This document shows, piece after piece, positions 35,923-44,569 of a stretch of 64,000 nt of DNA. Where the stretch lies: assembly GCF_016907495.1 (NCBI RefSeq), contig NZ_JAFBCC010000001.1, positions 248,001-312,000 of the forward strand, given 5' to 3'. A model generated the notes under the pieces. That model ran no database searches. It saw nothing but the letters and a program-made list of their open reading frames with translations, and was not told where the DNA came from. Made by a program: the position numbers and the translations under genes. The stretch's first letter is position 1; each line of letters starts with the position of its first letter. This stretch comes from Arthrobacter tumbae. Its GTDB lineage: Bacteria; Actinomycetota; Actinomycetes; Actinomycetales; Micrococcaceae.

Positions 35923-38082
35923 TTAGGGTGTGTGGTGTCGCTCTGGTGTGTGTGCCCGGACCTCGATGAGAACGGACTGTTCGGGAAAAAGTACCGGCGC
36001 CTGGACGCCGGGTGCGCCCAGAATCCGGCCGCTCATGGCAAGGGGTGCGCCGTTGCGGGCGGCTTCGACCCAGGCAAGGCCGGATTGGCCCTGGTCCTCG
36101 TAGTCGTAAGCAGCCGGTGCGATGGTGTAGGTGGTTGCAGGATCAAGGCCGGGGAAGGTGATTCGGCCGGGCGGGTAGGACGCGCTGGAGCCCGTGAGGG
36201 AGTAGCCGTACAGGGCGCTTCGCTTGTCGCTCGCGACTACGCCGCGCAGGTCCATTGACGGGTCCGGAAGATCCGCGTGCACGGTCGTCCCGGTGTGGAG
36301 GACGTCCCGCCAGCGCTTGTGGAGGTTGATCCAGGAACCGAGCCGGCCGAGCTCTTCGGCGCTGAGACCGGATATGTCCCATTCCACCCCGAAGTGGCCG
36401 AAGATCGCCGTAGCTGCACGGAATGGGAGGGTGTGCGTGCGGCCGGTCGAATGGGAACGGGGACCGCCAACATGCATGCCCATCAACTCTGGCGGTACCA
36501 GGAGCCCGGTGTGCTTCTGGTTGACCAGCCGTTCGATGGGGTCGATGCAGTCGCTCGTCCAGATCCGGTCGGTATGGCGCAGAATCCCCATGTCCACGCG
36601 TGCGCCTCCCGAGGCGCAGGACTCGATCTCCAGCCCCGGGTGACGTTCCTTCAGCTCGGCCATGAGTCGATAGACGGCCAACACATTCGAATGCACGACG
36701 GCGGCACCGCTGATCGCGTCGGCGGCCTCCAGCAGGTCGCGGTTATGGTCCCACTTGATGTAGGCGATGTCATTGGTTCTGAGCACATCATCGATACAGG
36801 TCAGGATGTAGTCGTACGCATCCGGGATCGCCAGGTTGAGCACCTGCTGCTGCCGCGCGGCGACGGGCAGTCGGCCCGGCGTCTGGACGATCCACTCCGG
36901 GTGGTTCCGGGCAAGCTTGGAGTCCGGGTTGACCATCTCGGGTTCGAACCACAGCCCGAATTCCATCCCGAGTGAGCGCACATGATTGATCAGCGGCGTG
37001 AGACCATCCGGCCACACTGTCCCGTCGATGAACCAGTCCCCCAGACCCGCAGTGTCATCGCGGCGCCCGCTGAACCAGCCGTCGTCGAGCACGTAGCGTT
37101 CAATGCCTACCTGGGCGGCCCTGTCCGCGAGCGCTTTGAGGGTGGCGAGGTCGTGATCAAAGTAGACGGCTTCCCAGGTATTGAGCGTGACCGGCCGGGG
37201 CCGGACCGGGTGTTCCGGCCGGCTGCGGAATTCGGCATGGAAGCGGGAGGCGAGTTCATTCAGCCCGTCACCCCAGGAACCGATGGCATCCGGAGCTGTG
37301 TAGGTGGCGCCGGGAGCCAGCGCCATTTCCTGGGGCAACAGAAGCTCACCGCACGCGAGGAACTTATCTCCCGACGGCGTCTGCTCCACGATGTACTGGT
37401 GATTCCCGCTCCAGGCCGTGTGCGCGGCGTGGACCTGGCCGCGTTCGAAACCGAATGCCGTCTCCCCCGCTGCAACGAGCACGGTTGCGTCTGCGCCGGG
37501 GCGGCCCCGCCTGCTCTCTCTGTGATAGGAGCCGGTGGTGAGGTTGTGCCGCTGGGGTGAGCGCTCGCGCAGATGACGCCCGGTGTGGTCGAGGACTTCC
37601 TGCGCATTGGCGGGAAGGGGGAAAAAGGCGAGGAGGGAACGCACCTCGTACTCATCCGCGCCAGTGTTGGTCACCGCAAGCCGCTGGCGGAGGAGTCCTG
37701 CCTCCGTAAGGGTGAGCTGTACTCTCAAGGCGAGGCTGGCGTCGTCGTCGGTTGCCTCGATGGTGAGCTGATGGTCGTCGGCTGTCAGGTGCGTCAGCTG
37801 GAACGCAGGGGTGAGGAAGCCTCCACCGCGTTGTCCGGTGAACCCCGGAGTGCCTTGCCAGCCGTGGGCCTCCTGCGGAATCAGCGTGAGACGGGCCGGG
37901 ATGTCAATACTTCCGGAGACCCGCTGCGGAACGGAAGCCGCGGCGAGGGCGTCCAGCTCGTCAGCCGGGCTCTCACCGAGCGCCGGTCCCCAGTACAGGA
38001 TGGACGGCAGCCCCGCGGTGGAGGCATCGACGACGACGCTGGTGCCGCCCCGGGCGAGATGGACAGGAGGTGATGGATGCAT
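35923..38082 (-). CDS. GH36 alpha-galactosidase
   Basis: A 719-residue GH36 alpha-galactosidase. An N-terminal beta-sandwich (about 1-290) precedes the barrel with VLDDGWFSGRRDD, FGLWFEPEMVNPDS, the nucleophile motif YIKWDHNRDL (Asp near 445) and acid/base in IWTSDCIDP (Asp near 511); SCASGGARVDMGIL is also conserved. It removes terminal alpha-1,6-galactose from melibiose/raffinose-type sugars; no signal peptide, so cytoplasmic. First gene of the operon. The promoter lies so close that the message is probably leaderless, which explains the lack of a ribosome site at the ATG. Confidence 0.94.
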   Translation of the reverse strand: MHPSPPVHLARGGTSVVVDASTAGLPSILYWGPALGESPADELDALAAASVPQRVSGSIDIPARLTLIPQEAHGWQGTPGFTGQRGGGFLTPAFQLTHLTADDHQLTIEATDDDASLALRVQLTLTEAGLLRQRLAVTNTGADEYEVRSLLAFFPLPANAQEVLDHTGRHLRERSPQRHNLTTGSYHRESRRGRPGADATVLVAAGETAFGFERGQVHAAHTAWSGNHQYIVEQTPSGDKFLACGELLLPQEMALAPGATYTAPDAIGSWGDGLNELASRFHAEFRSRPEHPVRPRPVTLNTWEAVYFDHDLATLKALADRAAQVGIERYVLDDGWFSGRRDDTAGLGDWFIDGTVWPDGLTPLINHVRSLGMEFGLWFEPEMVNPDSKLARNHPEWIVQTPGRLPVAARQQQVLNLAIPDAYDYILTCIDDVLRTNDIAYIKWDHNRDLLEAADAISGAAVVHSNVLAVYRLMAELKERHPGLEIESCASGGARVDMGILRHTDRIWTSDCIDPIERLVNQKHTGLLVPPELMGMHVGGPRSHSTGRTHTLPFRAATAIFGHFGVEWDISGLSAEELGRLGSWINLHKRWRDVLHTGTTVHADLPDPSMDLRGVVASDKRSALYGYSLTGSSASYPPGRITFPGLDPATTYTIAPAAYDYEDQGQSGLAWVEAARNGAPLAMSGRILGAPGVQAPVLFPEQSVLIEVRAHTPERHHTP

Positions 38083-38089
38083 GCAATAA

Positions 38090-38118
38090 TTTTTATCGTA
38101 GAACTAAGTAAGTGTCAA
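38090..38118 (-). promoter_or_regulatory. promoter of the alpha-galactosidase operon
   Basis: On the minus strand a perfect -35 TTGACA (38118-38113), 17-base spacer and -10 TAAAAA (38095-38090). Transcription would start at or next to the ATG (38082). The spacer holds TAGTT-CTACGA, resembling the inverted repeat by the divergent repressor, so it may be a repressor site. Confidence 0.65.
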
Positions 38119-38145
38119 TCATCACACTTCATCTCCAACTAGTCC

Positions 38146-38191
38146 GTTACAGGTTCACTATGTGTGTTTATATTTTCGTAGTGAAAACTAC
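38146..38191 (+). promoter_or_regulatory. promoter and candidate operator of the ROK repressor gene
   Basis: -10 TATATT (38169-38174) with weak -35 GTTACA (38146-38151), followed at once by the inverted repeat GTAGT-GAAA-ACTAC (38178-38191). The repeat covers the expected transcription start, suggesting autorepression. Confidence 0.55.
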
Positions 38192-38211
38192 TGCGCGTGA
38201 AAGGTACGCTA

Positions 38212-39351
38212 ATGAACGTGGTCGCGTCCCTCTCCCCTGACAGCCCCTCCCGCCTGCTCGCCAGGGAGGTCCTGATCGGCGGTCCGCTGTCGCGGGGCGA
38301 GTTGTCACGACGCCTCGGCCTCTCCGTGGCCAGCCTGACCCGCCTGAGCAAGCCGCTGATCGAAGCCGGAATCCTGCAGGAGGGCCGTGAAGTAGTCGAA
38401 GGCGGTGTCGGCCGTCCAACCCGGCCCCTTGAGGTGCCCGGCGGTACGCACCGCTTTATAGGGATCAAGTTGACCGGTACCGCCGCGTCCGGTGTAGCGA
38501 CGGACCTGCGGTGCCAGACGGTCGCGACTGCCGAGGAACCGCTCGCCAGCGAAGCTGTCTCCGACGTCGTTGAAGCGATCGCTTCTGTGGTCGGCAGGCT
38601 GAACGACGGCAACGCGGTGGACGGCATCGGGATCAGCATCGGCGGCAAGATCAGCGACGACGGCACGGTGCTGCGCGCACCCTTCCTGCACTGGCGCAAT
38701 GTGCCGCTCGGTTCGCTGGTTCAGGAGCGAACCGGCATTCCAGTCACCGTGGAGAACGACGTCGTTGCCCTCACCGTGGGTGAGCAATGGTTCGGTGCGG
38801 GCAGGGGTATCAGCAACTTCGCGGTGCTTACGGTGGGGGCGGGCGTGGGTTACGGCCTGGTGATCAATGACCGGGTTATCGCCCCTGTTGATGCCGGGCT
38901 TGGTCTCGTGGGGCACTACCCGGTCGACTCCGCCGGCCCACTGTGCCAGGAGGGTCACCGGGGGTGCGCAGGTGCTGTACTCACCATGGCGGCCATCAGC
39001 GGCCAGGTGCAGATGGCCACTGAGGAGGAATGGACGTACGAGGAGGTCCTGCAACGGGCGCAAGACGGGGACAGGCTCGCCTCGCTGGTGGTGAAGAACG
39101 CGGGCACTGCCCTTGGTGTCCTCATTGCCGCGGTAGCCAACCTCACCATGGTGAACCTGGTTGTCCTGTCCGGTGAGGGCGCCGCTCTCGCTGACATTGC
39201 ATCGGAGGAAATTACGGCGTCCATACGTGTTCACCGGGACCCGGAGGCAGCCCCGGTGCAGCTGGCACGTGAACCAACCGACTTCGGTCAGTGGGCTCGA
39301 GGAGCCGCAGCGGTGGCGATCCAGAGCTCGATCCTGGGGCCAACGCGCTGA
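38212..39351 (+). CDS. ROK-family transcriptional repressor
   Basis: A 379-residue NagC/XylR-type regulator: winged helix (about 10-70; LSRRLGLSVASLTRLSKPLI) and a sugar-kinase-fold domain with VENDVVALTVGEQWFG and the cysteine cluster CQEGHRGCAG, part of the ROK zinc site. The kinase-like fold binds the inducing sugar. The ATG at 38212 has AAAGG nine bases upstream; the GTG at 38197 is less good. Divergent from the alpha-galactosidase operon, which it probably represses. Confidence 0.9.
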   Translation: MNVVASLSPDSPSRLLAREVLIGGPLSRGELSRRLGLSVASLTRLSKPLIEAGILQEGREVVEGGVGRPTRPLEVPGGTHRFIGIKLTGTAASGVATDLRCQTVATAEEPLASEAVSDVVEAIASVVGRLNDGNAVDGIGISIGGKISDDGTVLRAPFLHWRNVPLGSLVQERTGIPVTVENDVVALTVGEQWFGAGRGISNFAVLTVGAGVGYGLVINDRVIAPVDAGLGLVGHYPVDSAGPLCQEGHRGCAGAVLTMAAISGQVQMATEEEWTYEEVLQRAQDGDRLASLVVKNAGTALGVLIAAVANLTMVNLVVLSGEGAALADIASEEITASIRVHRDPEAAPVQLAREPTDFGQWARGAAAVAIQSSILGPTR

Positions 39352-39352
39352 C

Positions 39353-39577
39353 CTACCGGCCCTCGTTACGCCGGGTGAGGCCTACGATGAGGCAGATCAG
39401 TCCGGTTGCCAACGGAAGCAGCGTGTACAGCGTGTGGGTTCCACCGACGTAGCTCATGACGAAGATGTAGATGAAGGTCGCGATCACGAGCACCAGACCC
39501 ACCGCGATCAGTGCACGGCCACGGTTCGGAGGGGGAAGCGGAGGCAGCCACGACGGGCGGTCGTTCGACGAACTCAC
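39353..39577 (-). CDS. small two-helix membrane protein
   Basis: A 74-residue protein with a proline-rich N-terminus (PSWLPPLPPPNRG), two hydrophobic helices (about 22-43 and 49-67) and a basic end. No known domain; function unknown. Its 3' end is 1 base from the convergent repressor gene. Composition and topology look like a real gene rather than a shadow. Confidence 0.65.
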   Translation of the reverse strand: MSSSNDRPSWLPPLPPPNRGRALIAVGLVLVIATFIYIFVMSYVGGTHTLYTLLPLATGLICLIVGLTRRNEGR

Positions 39578-39656
39578 CTGTCCAGTCTACGTTTGCGGAT
39601 CCTCCTGCGGTGGTCTGCGACGTGCGCGCTGCACACAGGGCATCAGTAGGTCCCGT

Positions 39657-39692
39657 CCTCAGTCCTCCACAGGGCCTCAGTCCTCCACAGGG
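39657..39692. repeat. 18-base perfect tandem duplication
   Basis: CCTCAGTCCTCCACAGGG occurs twice in tandem (39657-39674 and 39675-39692), directly downstream of the ssrA terminator. Confidence 0.9.
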
Positions 39693-39695
39693 CAG

Positions 39696-39722
39696 AGAAA
39701 AAGCCCCGGCGAACCGGGGCTT
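39696..39722 (-). terminator. terminator of ssrA
   Basis: On the minus strand AAGCCCCGG-TTCG-CCGGGGCTT followed by TTTC, a perfect 9-base stem with stable tetraloop and T-run, six bases after the tmRNA 3' end. Confidence 0.92.
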
Positions 39723-39728
39723 AGTCAG

Positions 39729-40093
39729 TGGAGATGGCGGGAATTGAACCCGCGTCCGATGCAGTGTAGTCAGGGCTTCTCCGGGCGCAGTTTGCGTCGG
39801 TTTTTCTCAGCTTCAGCCATCATGCAAACAAGTGGCTGCCAAGCTCAGTTGCATAAGAGTCCCCTTGGTTCCTGCAACGAAAACCAAGAGCAGTGGCCCT
39901 CTAAATGACGCCAGGAACCGGGTCGAGAGCGTACCCGGGCTGACGGACTAGCTCGGCTGCTTAGGCAGCGAGAGCGAAGTCAGTGCGCTTTTGTTCGGCA
40001 CTTATTGTTTTACAGAGAGCGTTTACGAGATAACTCTGTATCCTCGGCCCGCTTCACCTGTCGCGACTAACATCGTCGAAACCTGTCATCCCC
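39729..40093 (-). ncRNA. ssrA: transfer-messenger RNA (tmRNA)
   Basis: A 365-nt tmRNA that rescues stalled ribosomes. The 5' end GGGGATG pairs with the 3' CATCTCC to form the acceptor stem; the T-arm reads GGGTTCAATTCCCGCC. The CCA is not encoded. The tag frame (39961-39999) reads AEQKRTDFALAA then TAA, the actinobacterial tag type ending in ALAA for ClpXP/ClpAP-type proteolysis. smpB, its protein partner, lies 487 bases upstream on the same strand. A SigR-type promoter sits 66 bases upstream of the mature 5' end. Confidence 0.97.
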
Positions 40094-40158
40094 ATGTTCA
40101 ATTTTCAAGCAGCGCCTTTACTCGCTGTTTCCCCGGGTTGCCCCGGACTATCCATTCT

Positions 40159-40184
40159 AACGCACCCGCTGCCGGAATCATTCC
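40159..40184 (-). promoter_or_regulatory. SigR-type promoter of ssrA
   Basis: On the minus strand GGAAT (40184-40180) and GTT (40161-40159) are separated by exactly 18 bases. It is the same consensus as the sigR promoter in this window. Transcription would start near 40150, giving a precursor trimmed by about 55-60 nt. Streptomyces ssrA is reported to be in the SigR regulon. Confidence 0.75.
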
Positions 40185-40211
40185 GTGAAGCTCGGAAAAC
40201 GGTACCGGGCG

Positions 40212-40583
40212 CTAGAACCTGATTCCGAGAATGACGATCTGCGCCTGCCACAGCATCAGGACAACGAAGGAGACGGCCACGAACGCCAACCCCAAAGCGG
40301 CCAGCGCCGTCGTTGCCGCCTGCTTGCGACGGAAGCTCCACCAAAACACCGCAACGTTGAGCAGGATCAGTACCGGAGAGATCCAGACGAGGATCTGCGC
40401 GAAGTACACATAGATCAGGAAAAAGAACGGAATCAGCGACAGGAATCCGGCCGGAACCACGGCGAACAGCAACAGCAGGTTGACGATAGCGCCTACCGTC
40501 ACCCACCAGGGGCGCTTGTACCTGAGCTCGGATTCTTCCTCGACGTCGTCGGGTTCCTGGGCATCCCAGAAGACATCGCTCAT
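40212..40583 (-). CDS. four-helix membrane protein beside smpB
   Basis: A 123-residue protein with an acidic N-terminus ([15 protein letters not shown]) and about four closely spaced hydrophobic helices. No recognised domain. The start overlaps the smpB stop by 4 bases, so it is translated with SmpB, between smpB and ssrA. Function unknown. Confidence 0.75.
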   Translation of the reverse strand: MSDVFWDAQEPDDVEEESELRYKRPWWVTVGAIVNLLLLFAVVPAGFLSLIPFFFLIYVYFAQILVWISPVLILLNVAVFWWSFRRKQAATTALAALGLAFVAVSFVVLMLWQAQIVILGIRF

Positions 40584-41053
40584 GCGCCAAGGTTCCGTTC
40601 CCGCATGGCGCGCTGTGCTTCACGGCTGTCCTGCTGCTCACGCAGCGTCTGACGTTTGTCATACTCACGCTTACCGCGCGCAATACCTATCTCCACCTTC
40701 GCACGTCCGTTGAGGAAATACAGCTGCAGCGGAACGATGGTGAACCCGCTTTCGCGGATCTTGTGGGAGATCTTCGTGAGCTCCTCGCGGTGCAGAAGCA
40801 ATTTACGACGACGGCGCGCAGCGTGGTTGGTCCAGCTGCCCTGCGTGTACTCGGGAATGTGGATTCCCTCGAGCCAGAGCTCGTCGTTGTAGAAAATTGC
40901 GAATCCGTCGACCAGGGACGCCCGACCGGCCCGAAGAGACTTCACCTCGGTACCCTGAAGGGCTATTCCCGCCTCGTAGGTGTCCAGCACCTGGTAGTCG
41001 TGCCGGGCCTTCCGATTGGTGGCCACTACCTGACGGCCACTTTCCTTGGGCAC
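40580..41053 (-). CDS. smpB: SsrA-binding protein
   Basis: A 157-residue SmpB, which binds tmRNA and delivers it to stalled ribosomes. Motifs: [34 protein letters not shown], and the basic tail [20 protein letters not shown] that reads the empty mRNA channel (each motif cited only in part). GTG start at 41053 with AAGGAG seven bases upstream. Confidence 0.97.
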   Translation of the reverse strand: MPKESGRQVVATNRKARHDYQVLDTYEAGIALQGTEVKSLRAGRASLVDGFAIFYNDELWLEGIHIPEYTQGSWTNHAARRRRKLLLHREELTKISHKIRESGFTIVPLQLYFLNGRAKVEIGIARGKREYDKRQTLREQQDSREAQRAMRERNLGA

Positions 41054-41178
41054 GGTTCAACTCCTTCAATAGTGCGGTGCGCTTCAGAATGCGAACAACG
41101 CGTCCCAGTCTACGGCGTCCGGCAGGGCCGGTGCTGTGCCCATCCACAGCCGGATGCGGTGTTCACCGCATTACAGCG

Positions 41179-42759
41179 CTAGAGGAGACCCATCGGGTCG
41201 ACCAGGCTCCCGTTGAGCACGGTCTCGAAGTGCAGGTGACAGCCGGTTGAGTTACCGGTGGTACCGGTGTAACCGATCAGCTGGCCCGCACTCACGCGCT
41301 GCCCCGTGCCTACGACGAAGCTGGACAGATGGTAGAAGTTGGTGGCCAGCGCATTGCCGCCGACGACGCCGTGACTCAGCACGATCCGGTTGCCTGCACC
41401 AGGAAGTACATTCGAGTCCGCATACCAGACCTCGCCGGCCGCCGGAGCATAGAGTGCGGTTCCGCAGGCCACCCCGTAATCGATTCCGGTGTGCGTGTAG
41501 CCGCCGCTGCCGTTGAAATCGATCGTGCCCAACGGCGTAGGACGCCAGCCGTAACCGGAGGTGATCGGGCCGCTCACAGGAGAGCGCAGCCCGAAGGCCG
41601 ACGGACTGGATGCGGGCGGCGGAACAATGACAGGCGCCACCGGCTCCGGGACGACCGGGGCCGGCACGACGACGGGTGGCACTACCGGAGCCGGCTTGGG
41701 CCGGTTGGCTGCTGCCGCCGCTGCCGCTGCGCGCCGATTCGCCTCCGCTGCCTCTGCCTCCGCACGGCGGTTAGCCTCTGCTGCCTCTGCTGCCGCGCGG
41801 CGGTTCGCTTCGGCCGCGGCCGCTGCGCGCCGCTCGTTCTCGACCCGTGCCCGCTCCTCGGCCTCAGCCTTGAGCCTCGCTTCTTCCCGCTTGCGCGCCT
41901 CTTCGATCAGCTTGCGCTGACGTTCAGCGATGTCGACGACCACCTGCTGGTGCGCCTCTTCCACCTCGGCGAGCTTTGCCTCGATCACGGGCTTCTGCTT
42001 CTGCAGCTTCGCTGAAAGCGTTGACGTGTCGGAGATGAGTTTGTCGACCTTCACCTTCTCGGCAGCGGCCTCATCCCTCGCGACCTGCTCCGCCGCAAGC
42101 GCAGCCTCGGCCTTCGCCTTCAGGTCCACGATCTCCTCTTCAACCGCGACCAGCCGAGCCTGCGAGTTCACGTTGGTGGCATTCTGTTGTGCCATGCGCT
42201 CCAAGGCGGAATTCTGGTTACGCAGCGCCTGCTCAACCAGTTCCATAGACGCGAAGCCATCGGAACCGTCGCTGCCAAGCATCAGCGAGAGACCTGTGGG
42301 GACTCCCCCGCTCTTGTAAGCCTGCGTCGCGATCTGACCGATCACCTTTCGGGTTTCAGCCATCTCGGCCTCGTCCTGCTTCAGCTGTTCAGTGATCTTG
42401 TTCTTGGTTTCCTGTGCCAACTGCACCCGTTGAGCGAGGGCGTTGACTTCACCTGTTGCTTGCTCGACACGACCCTGCGCATCCGCCAGCGACTGCTGCG
42501 CACCGGGGAGCTGACCCTGGTACACCTTCAGCTGGGCGATCGTTTCAGTGATGTCCTCGTCGAGGTATTCGATCGACTGCTGGACTTCAGCAATCTGCTC
42601 CTCAAGGGCGGACTTGCGGTCCTCAAGCTGATCAGCGTGGACCGGGCCGCTCAACGTCAACGTCAGAGCAGCCACGGCGGCAAGCCACAGGGCAGTCAGC
42701 GTCTTTACCGCCGGTGGACGGGGAATCAAACGAAGCGAACAACAGGTCACGCTGCGCAT
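41179..42759 (-). CDS. M23 peptidase with coiled coil (FtsEX-linked murein hydrolase)
   Basis: A 526-residue exported protein: N-terminal signal/hydrophobic segment (about 17-42, ending VHADQLEDR), a long coiled coil (about 44-300), an Ala/Glu/Arg repeat (AEANRRA units), a Pro/Val linker and a LytM/M23 domain (about 395-526). Zinc ligands are in THTGIDYG and GCHLHFE, with the active-site YHLSSF. It follows ftsX on the same strand by 28 bases; FtsEX is known to activate coiled-coil M23 or NlpC/P60 hydrolases (EnvC, RipC), so this is likely its target. Confidence 0.9.
   Translation of the reverse strand: MRSVTCCSLRLIPRPPAVKTLTALWLAAVAALTLTLSGPVHADQLEDRKSALEEQIAEVQQSIEYLDEDITETIAQLKVYQGQLPGAQQSLADAQGRVEQATGEVNALAQRVQLAQETKNKITEQLKQDEAEMAETRKVIGQIATQAYKSGGVPTGLSLMLGSDGSDGFASMELVEQALRNQNSALERMAQQNATNVNSQARLVAVEEEIVDLKAKAEAALAAEQVARDEAAAEKVKVDKLISDTSTLSAKLQKQKPVIEAKLAEVEEAHQQVVVDIAERQRKLIEEARKREEARLKAEAEERARVENERRAAAAAEANRRAAAEAAEANRRAEAEAAEANRRAAAAAAAANRPKPAPVVPPVVVPAPVVPEPVAPVIVPPPASSPSAFGLRSPVSGPITSGYGWRPTPLGTIDFNGSGGYTHTGIDYGVACGTALYAPAAGEVWYADSNVLPGAGNRIVLSHGVVGGNALATNFYHLSSFVVGTGQRVSAGQLIGYTGTTGNSTGCHLHFETVLNGSLVDPMGLL
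41700..41829 (-). repeat. AEANRR-type repeats in the M23 protein linker
   Basis: About four units of 11 residues containing AEANRRA occur in the linker before the peptidase domain, encoded by GC-rich degenerate repeats. The unit count may vary between strains. Confidence 0.65.
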
Positions 42760-42787
42760 ACAGTCTCATTTCTCACAAGAATCCACC

Positions 42788-43699
42788 CTAAACTTTCAAG
42801 TAGCGTCTGAGGGTTAAGAGCGACGATGCGCCCGCCAGCAAGGCCCCCAGGAGGAACATGGCAGGTACCACCAGCAGAAGCTCCTGCGTGGAGATGAAGC
42901 CCATCTGCGGATACTCCCGGGACAGCCATTCCCCGCCGTAGCGCAGTACTGCCCAGAGGGTCCCGGAGGCGATGGCAGCGCCCACAATGGCGGCGATGAC
43001 TCCCTCAAGAACGAAAGGCAGCTGGATGATTGCCTTGCTCGCGCCGACCAGGCGCATGATGCCCGTCTCCCGTCTTCGACTGAACGCTGAGAGACGGATG
43101 GTCGTTGCAACCAGCAGGATCGCCCCGACGCTCATGACCACGGCAATACCCAACGCGACGAGCGATGCGATATTGATATAGCCGAAAATCTCCTCGAGAT
43201 ACTCCCGCTGGTCGCTGACGATATCCACGCCTGGTTCGGAAGAGAAAGCCTCGCTGATGACCTCGTACTTCTCCGGGTCGACGAGTCCCACACGGAAGGA
43301 CTCCGGTAGCTGTTCGGCTGTCACGGCCTCCACGATCGGTGAATTCGCAAGCTGCTCACGGAAGTGGACCAGCGCCTGATCCTGCGACTCGTACTCCACC
43401 GTGTCCACATAGGCGCTCAGTTCGGGCGAAGTCAGCTTCGCCTCGATCGCGCTGCGCTGCTCATCGGTGACTGGGCCGGAGGCACAGCTCTCCGAAGTTG
43501 AGTTCTCGACGCAGAGGAACACAGCCACCTGCACGCGGTCGTACCAGTACCCCTTCATCTGGTTAATCTGCAGCTGCAGCAGGCCCGCCGCGCCAACAAA
43601 GGTCAGCGAGATGAAAGTGACCAGCACAACCGAAACCACCATCACGAGGTTTCGTCGCATCCCAGATGCGATCTCCCCGAGAACGAATGCAAACCTCAT
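42788..43699 (-). CDS. ftsX: cell-division ABC permease FtsX
   Basis: A 303-residue FtsX: cytoplasmic start, first membrane helix (about 18-40), a large external domain (about 45-170) that contacts hydrolases, then three helices in the C-terminal FtsX/MacB domain ([20 protein letters not shown] region). Four-base overlap with ftsE. The FtsEX complex couples ATP hydrolysis to cell-wall cleavage at division. Confidence 0.96.
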   Translation of the reverse strand: MRFAFVLGEIASGMRRNLVMVVSVVLVTFISLTFVGAAGLLQLQINQMKGYWYDRVQVAVFLCVENSTSESCASGPVTDEQRSAIEAKLTSPELSAYVDTVEYESQDQALVHFREQLANSPIVEAVTAEQLPESFRVGLVDPEKYEVISEAFSSEPGVDIVSDQREYLEEIFGYINIASLVALGIAVVMSVGAILLVATTIRLSAFSRRRETGIMRLVGASKAIIQLPFVLEGVIAAIVGAAIASGTLWAVLRYGGEWLSREYPQMGFISTQELLLVVPAMFLLGALLAGASSLLTLRRYLKV

Positions 43700-44406
43700 C
43701 CGGCAGCCGCCGTCGTCGTCGTTGATCCGATGTAGATGCCCTGCGCATCGTCGCGAACCACACAGCCGTCCCGAAGTTCGACCACGCGTTTGCGCATGGT
43801 GTTCACGATGTCGTCGTCGTGGGTTGCCATCACCACTGTGGTGCCGTTCTGGTTGATCTTGTCGAGTACCTTCATGATGCCCATGGACGTTGTTGGGTCC
43901 AGGTTTCCGGTGGGCTCGTCAGCAAGCAGGATCCCGGGCTTGTTCACGATCGCGCGGGCAATGGCCACGCGCTGCTGCTCGCCGCCGGAAAGTTCATGAG
44001 GCATACGGTTGTTCTTGCCTTCGAGGCCCACGGTCTTCAGTACTTCCGGGACGGTTTCGCGGATCACGGCCCGGCTCTTGCCGATGACCTGCATGGCAAA
44101 AGCCACGTTGGCGAAGACGGACTTGTTGGGCAGCAGACGGAAGTCCTGGAAGACGACGCCGATACCGCGTCTCAGTCTCGGAACGCGCCAGCTGGGGATA
44201 TTGGCGACGTTTTGCCCAGCCACATACACAGCACCGCGTGTTGCGCGGTCTTCCTTGAGCACCAGGCGGATGAACGTCGACTTGCCGGAGCCGGATGCGC
44301 CCACCAGAAAGACAAACTCGCCCCGGTCGACGTCAAGGCTGACGCTGTCCAGCGCCGGCTTCGATTTCTGGTCGTAGACCTTGGTAACCTGCTCGAATCT
44401 GATCAT
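43696..44406 (-). CDS. ftsE: cell-division ABC ATPase FtsE
   Basis: A 236-residue ABC ATPase with Walker [11 protein letters not shown], signature LSGGEQQR, Walker [13 protein letters not shown] and H-loop MATHD. The ATG at 44406 gives the conserved start [12 protein letters not shown]; an upstream start at 44430 is unlikely. The ribosome site is weak. Confidence 0.96.
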   Translation of the reverse strand: MIRFEQVTKVYDQKSKPALDSVSLDVDRGEFVFLVGASGSGKSTFIRLVLKEDRATRGAVYVAGQNVANIPSWRVPRLRRGIGVVFQDFRLLPNKSVFANVAFAMQVIGKSRAVIRETVPEVLKTVGLEGKNNRMPHELSGGEQQRVAIARAIVNKPGILLADEPTGNLDPTTSMGIMKVLDKINQNGTTVVMATHDDDIVNTMRKRVVELRDGCVVRDDAQGIYIGSTTTTAAAG

Positions 44407-44569
44407 GACTACTCTGCGCCCACATAACATCGCCGGTACACGGGCATGGGTGGGGAAAGGGAGACCGGCCTCCTTGACTATAGGCAGCAGATCCGCGCCA
44501 CGACGGGCATCATCACGGTGTGTCGCGCATCTATAACGGACGCCGCCGTGGTGGAACGGTGCTTCCGGC

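Noticed and set aside
36930..36955. GGTTCGAACC-like sequence suggesting a tRNA T-arm (also one near 53780)
   Set aside because: Both lie inside solid coding sequence (alpha-galactosidase, glycosyltransferase), with no acceptor or anticodon stem.
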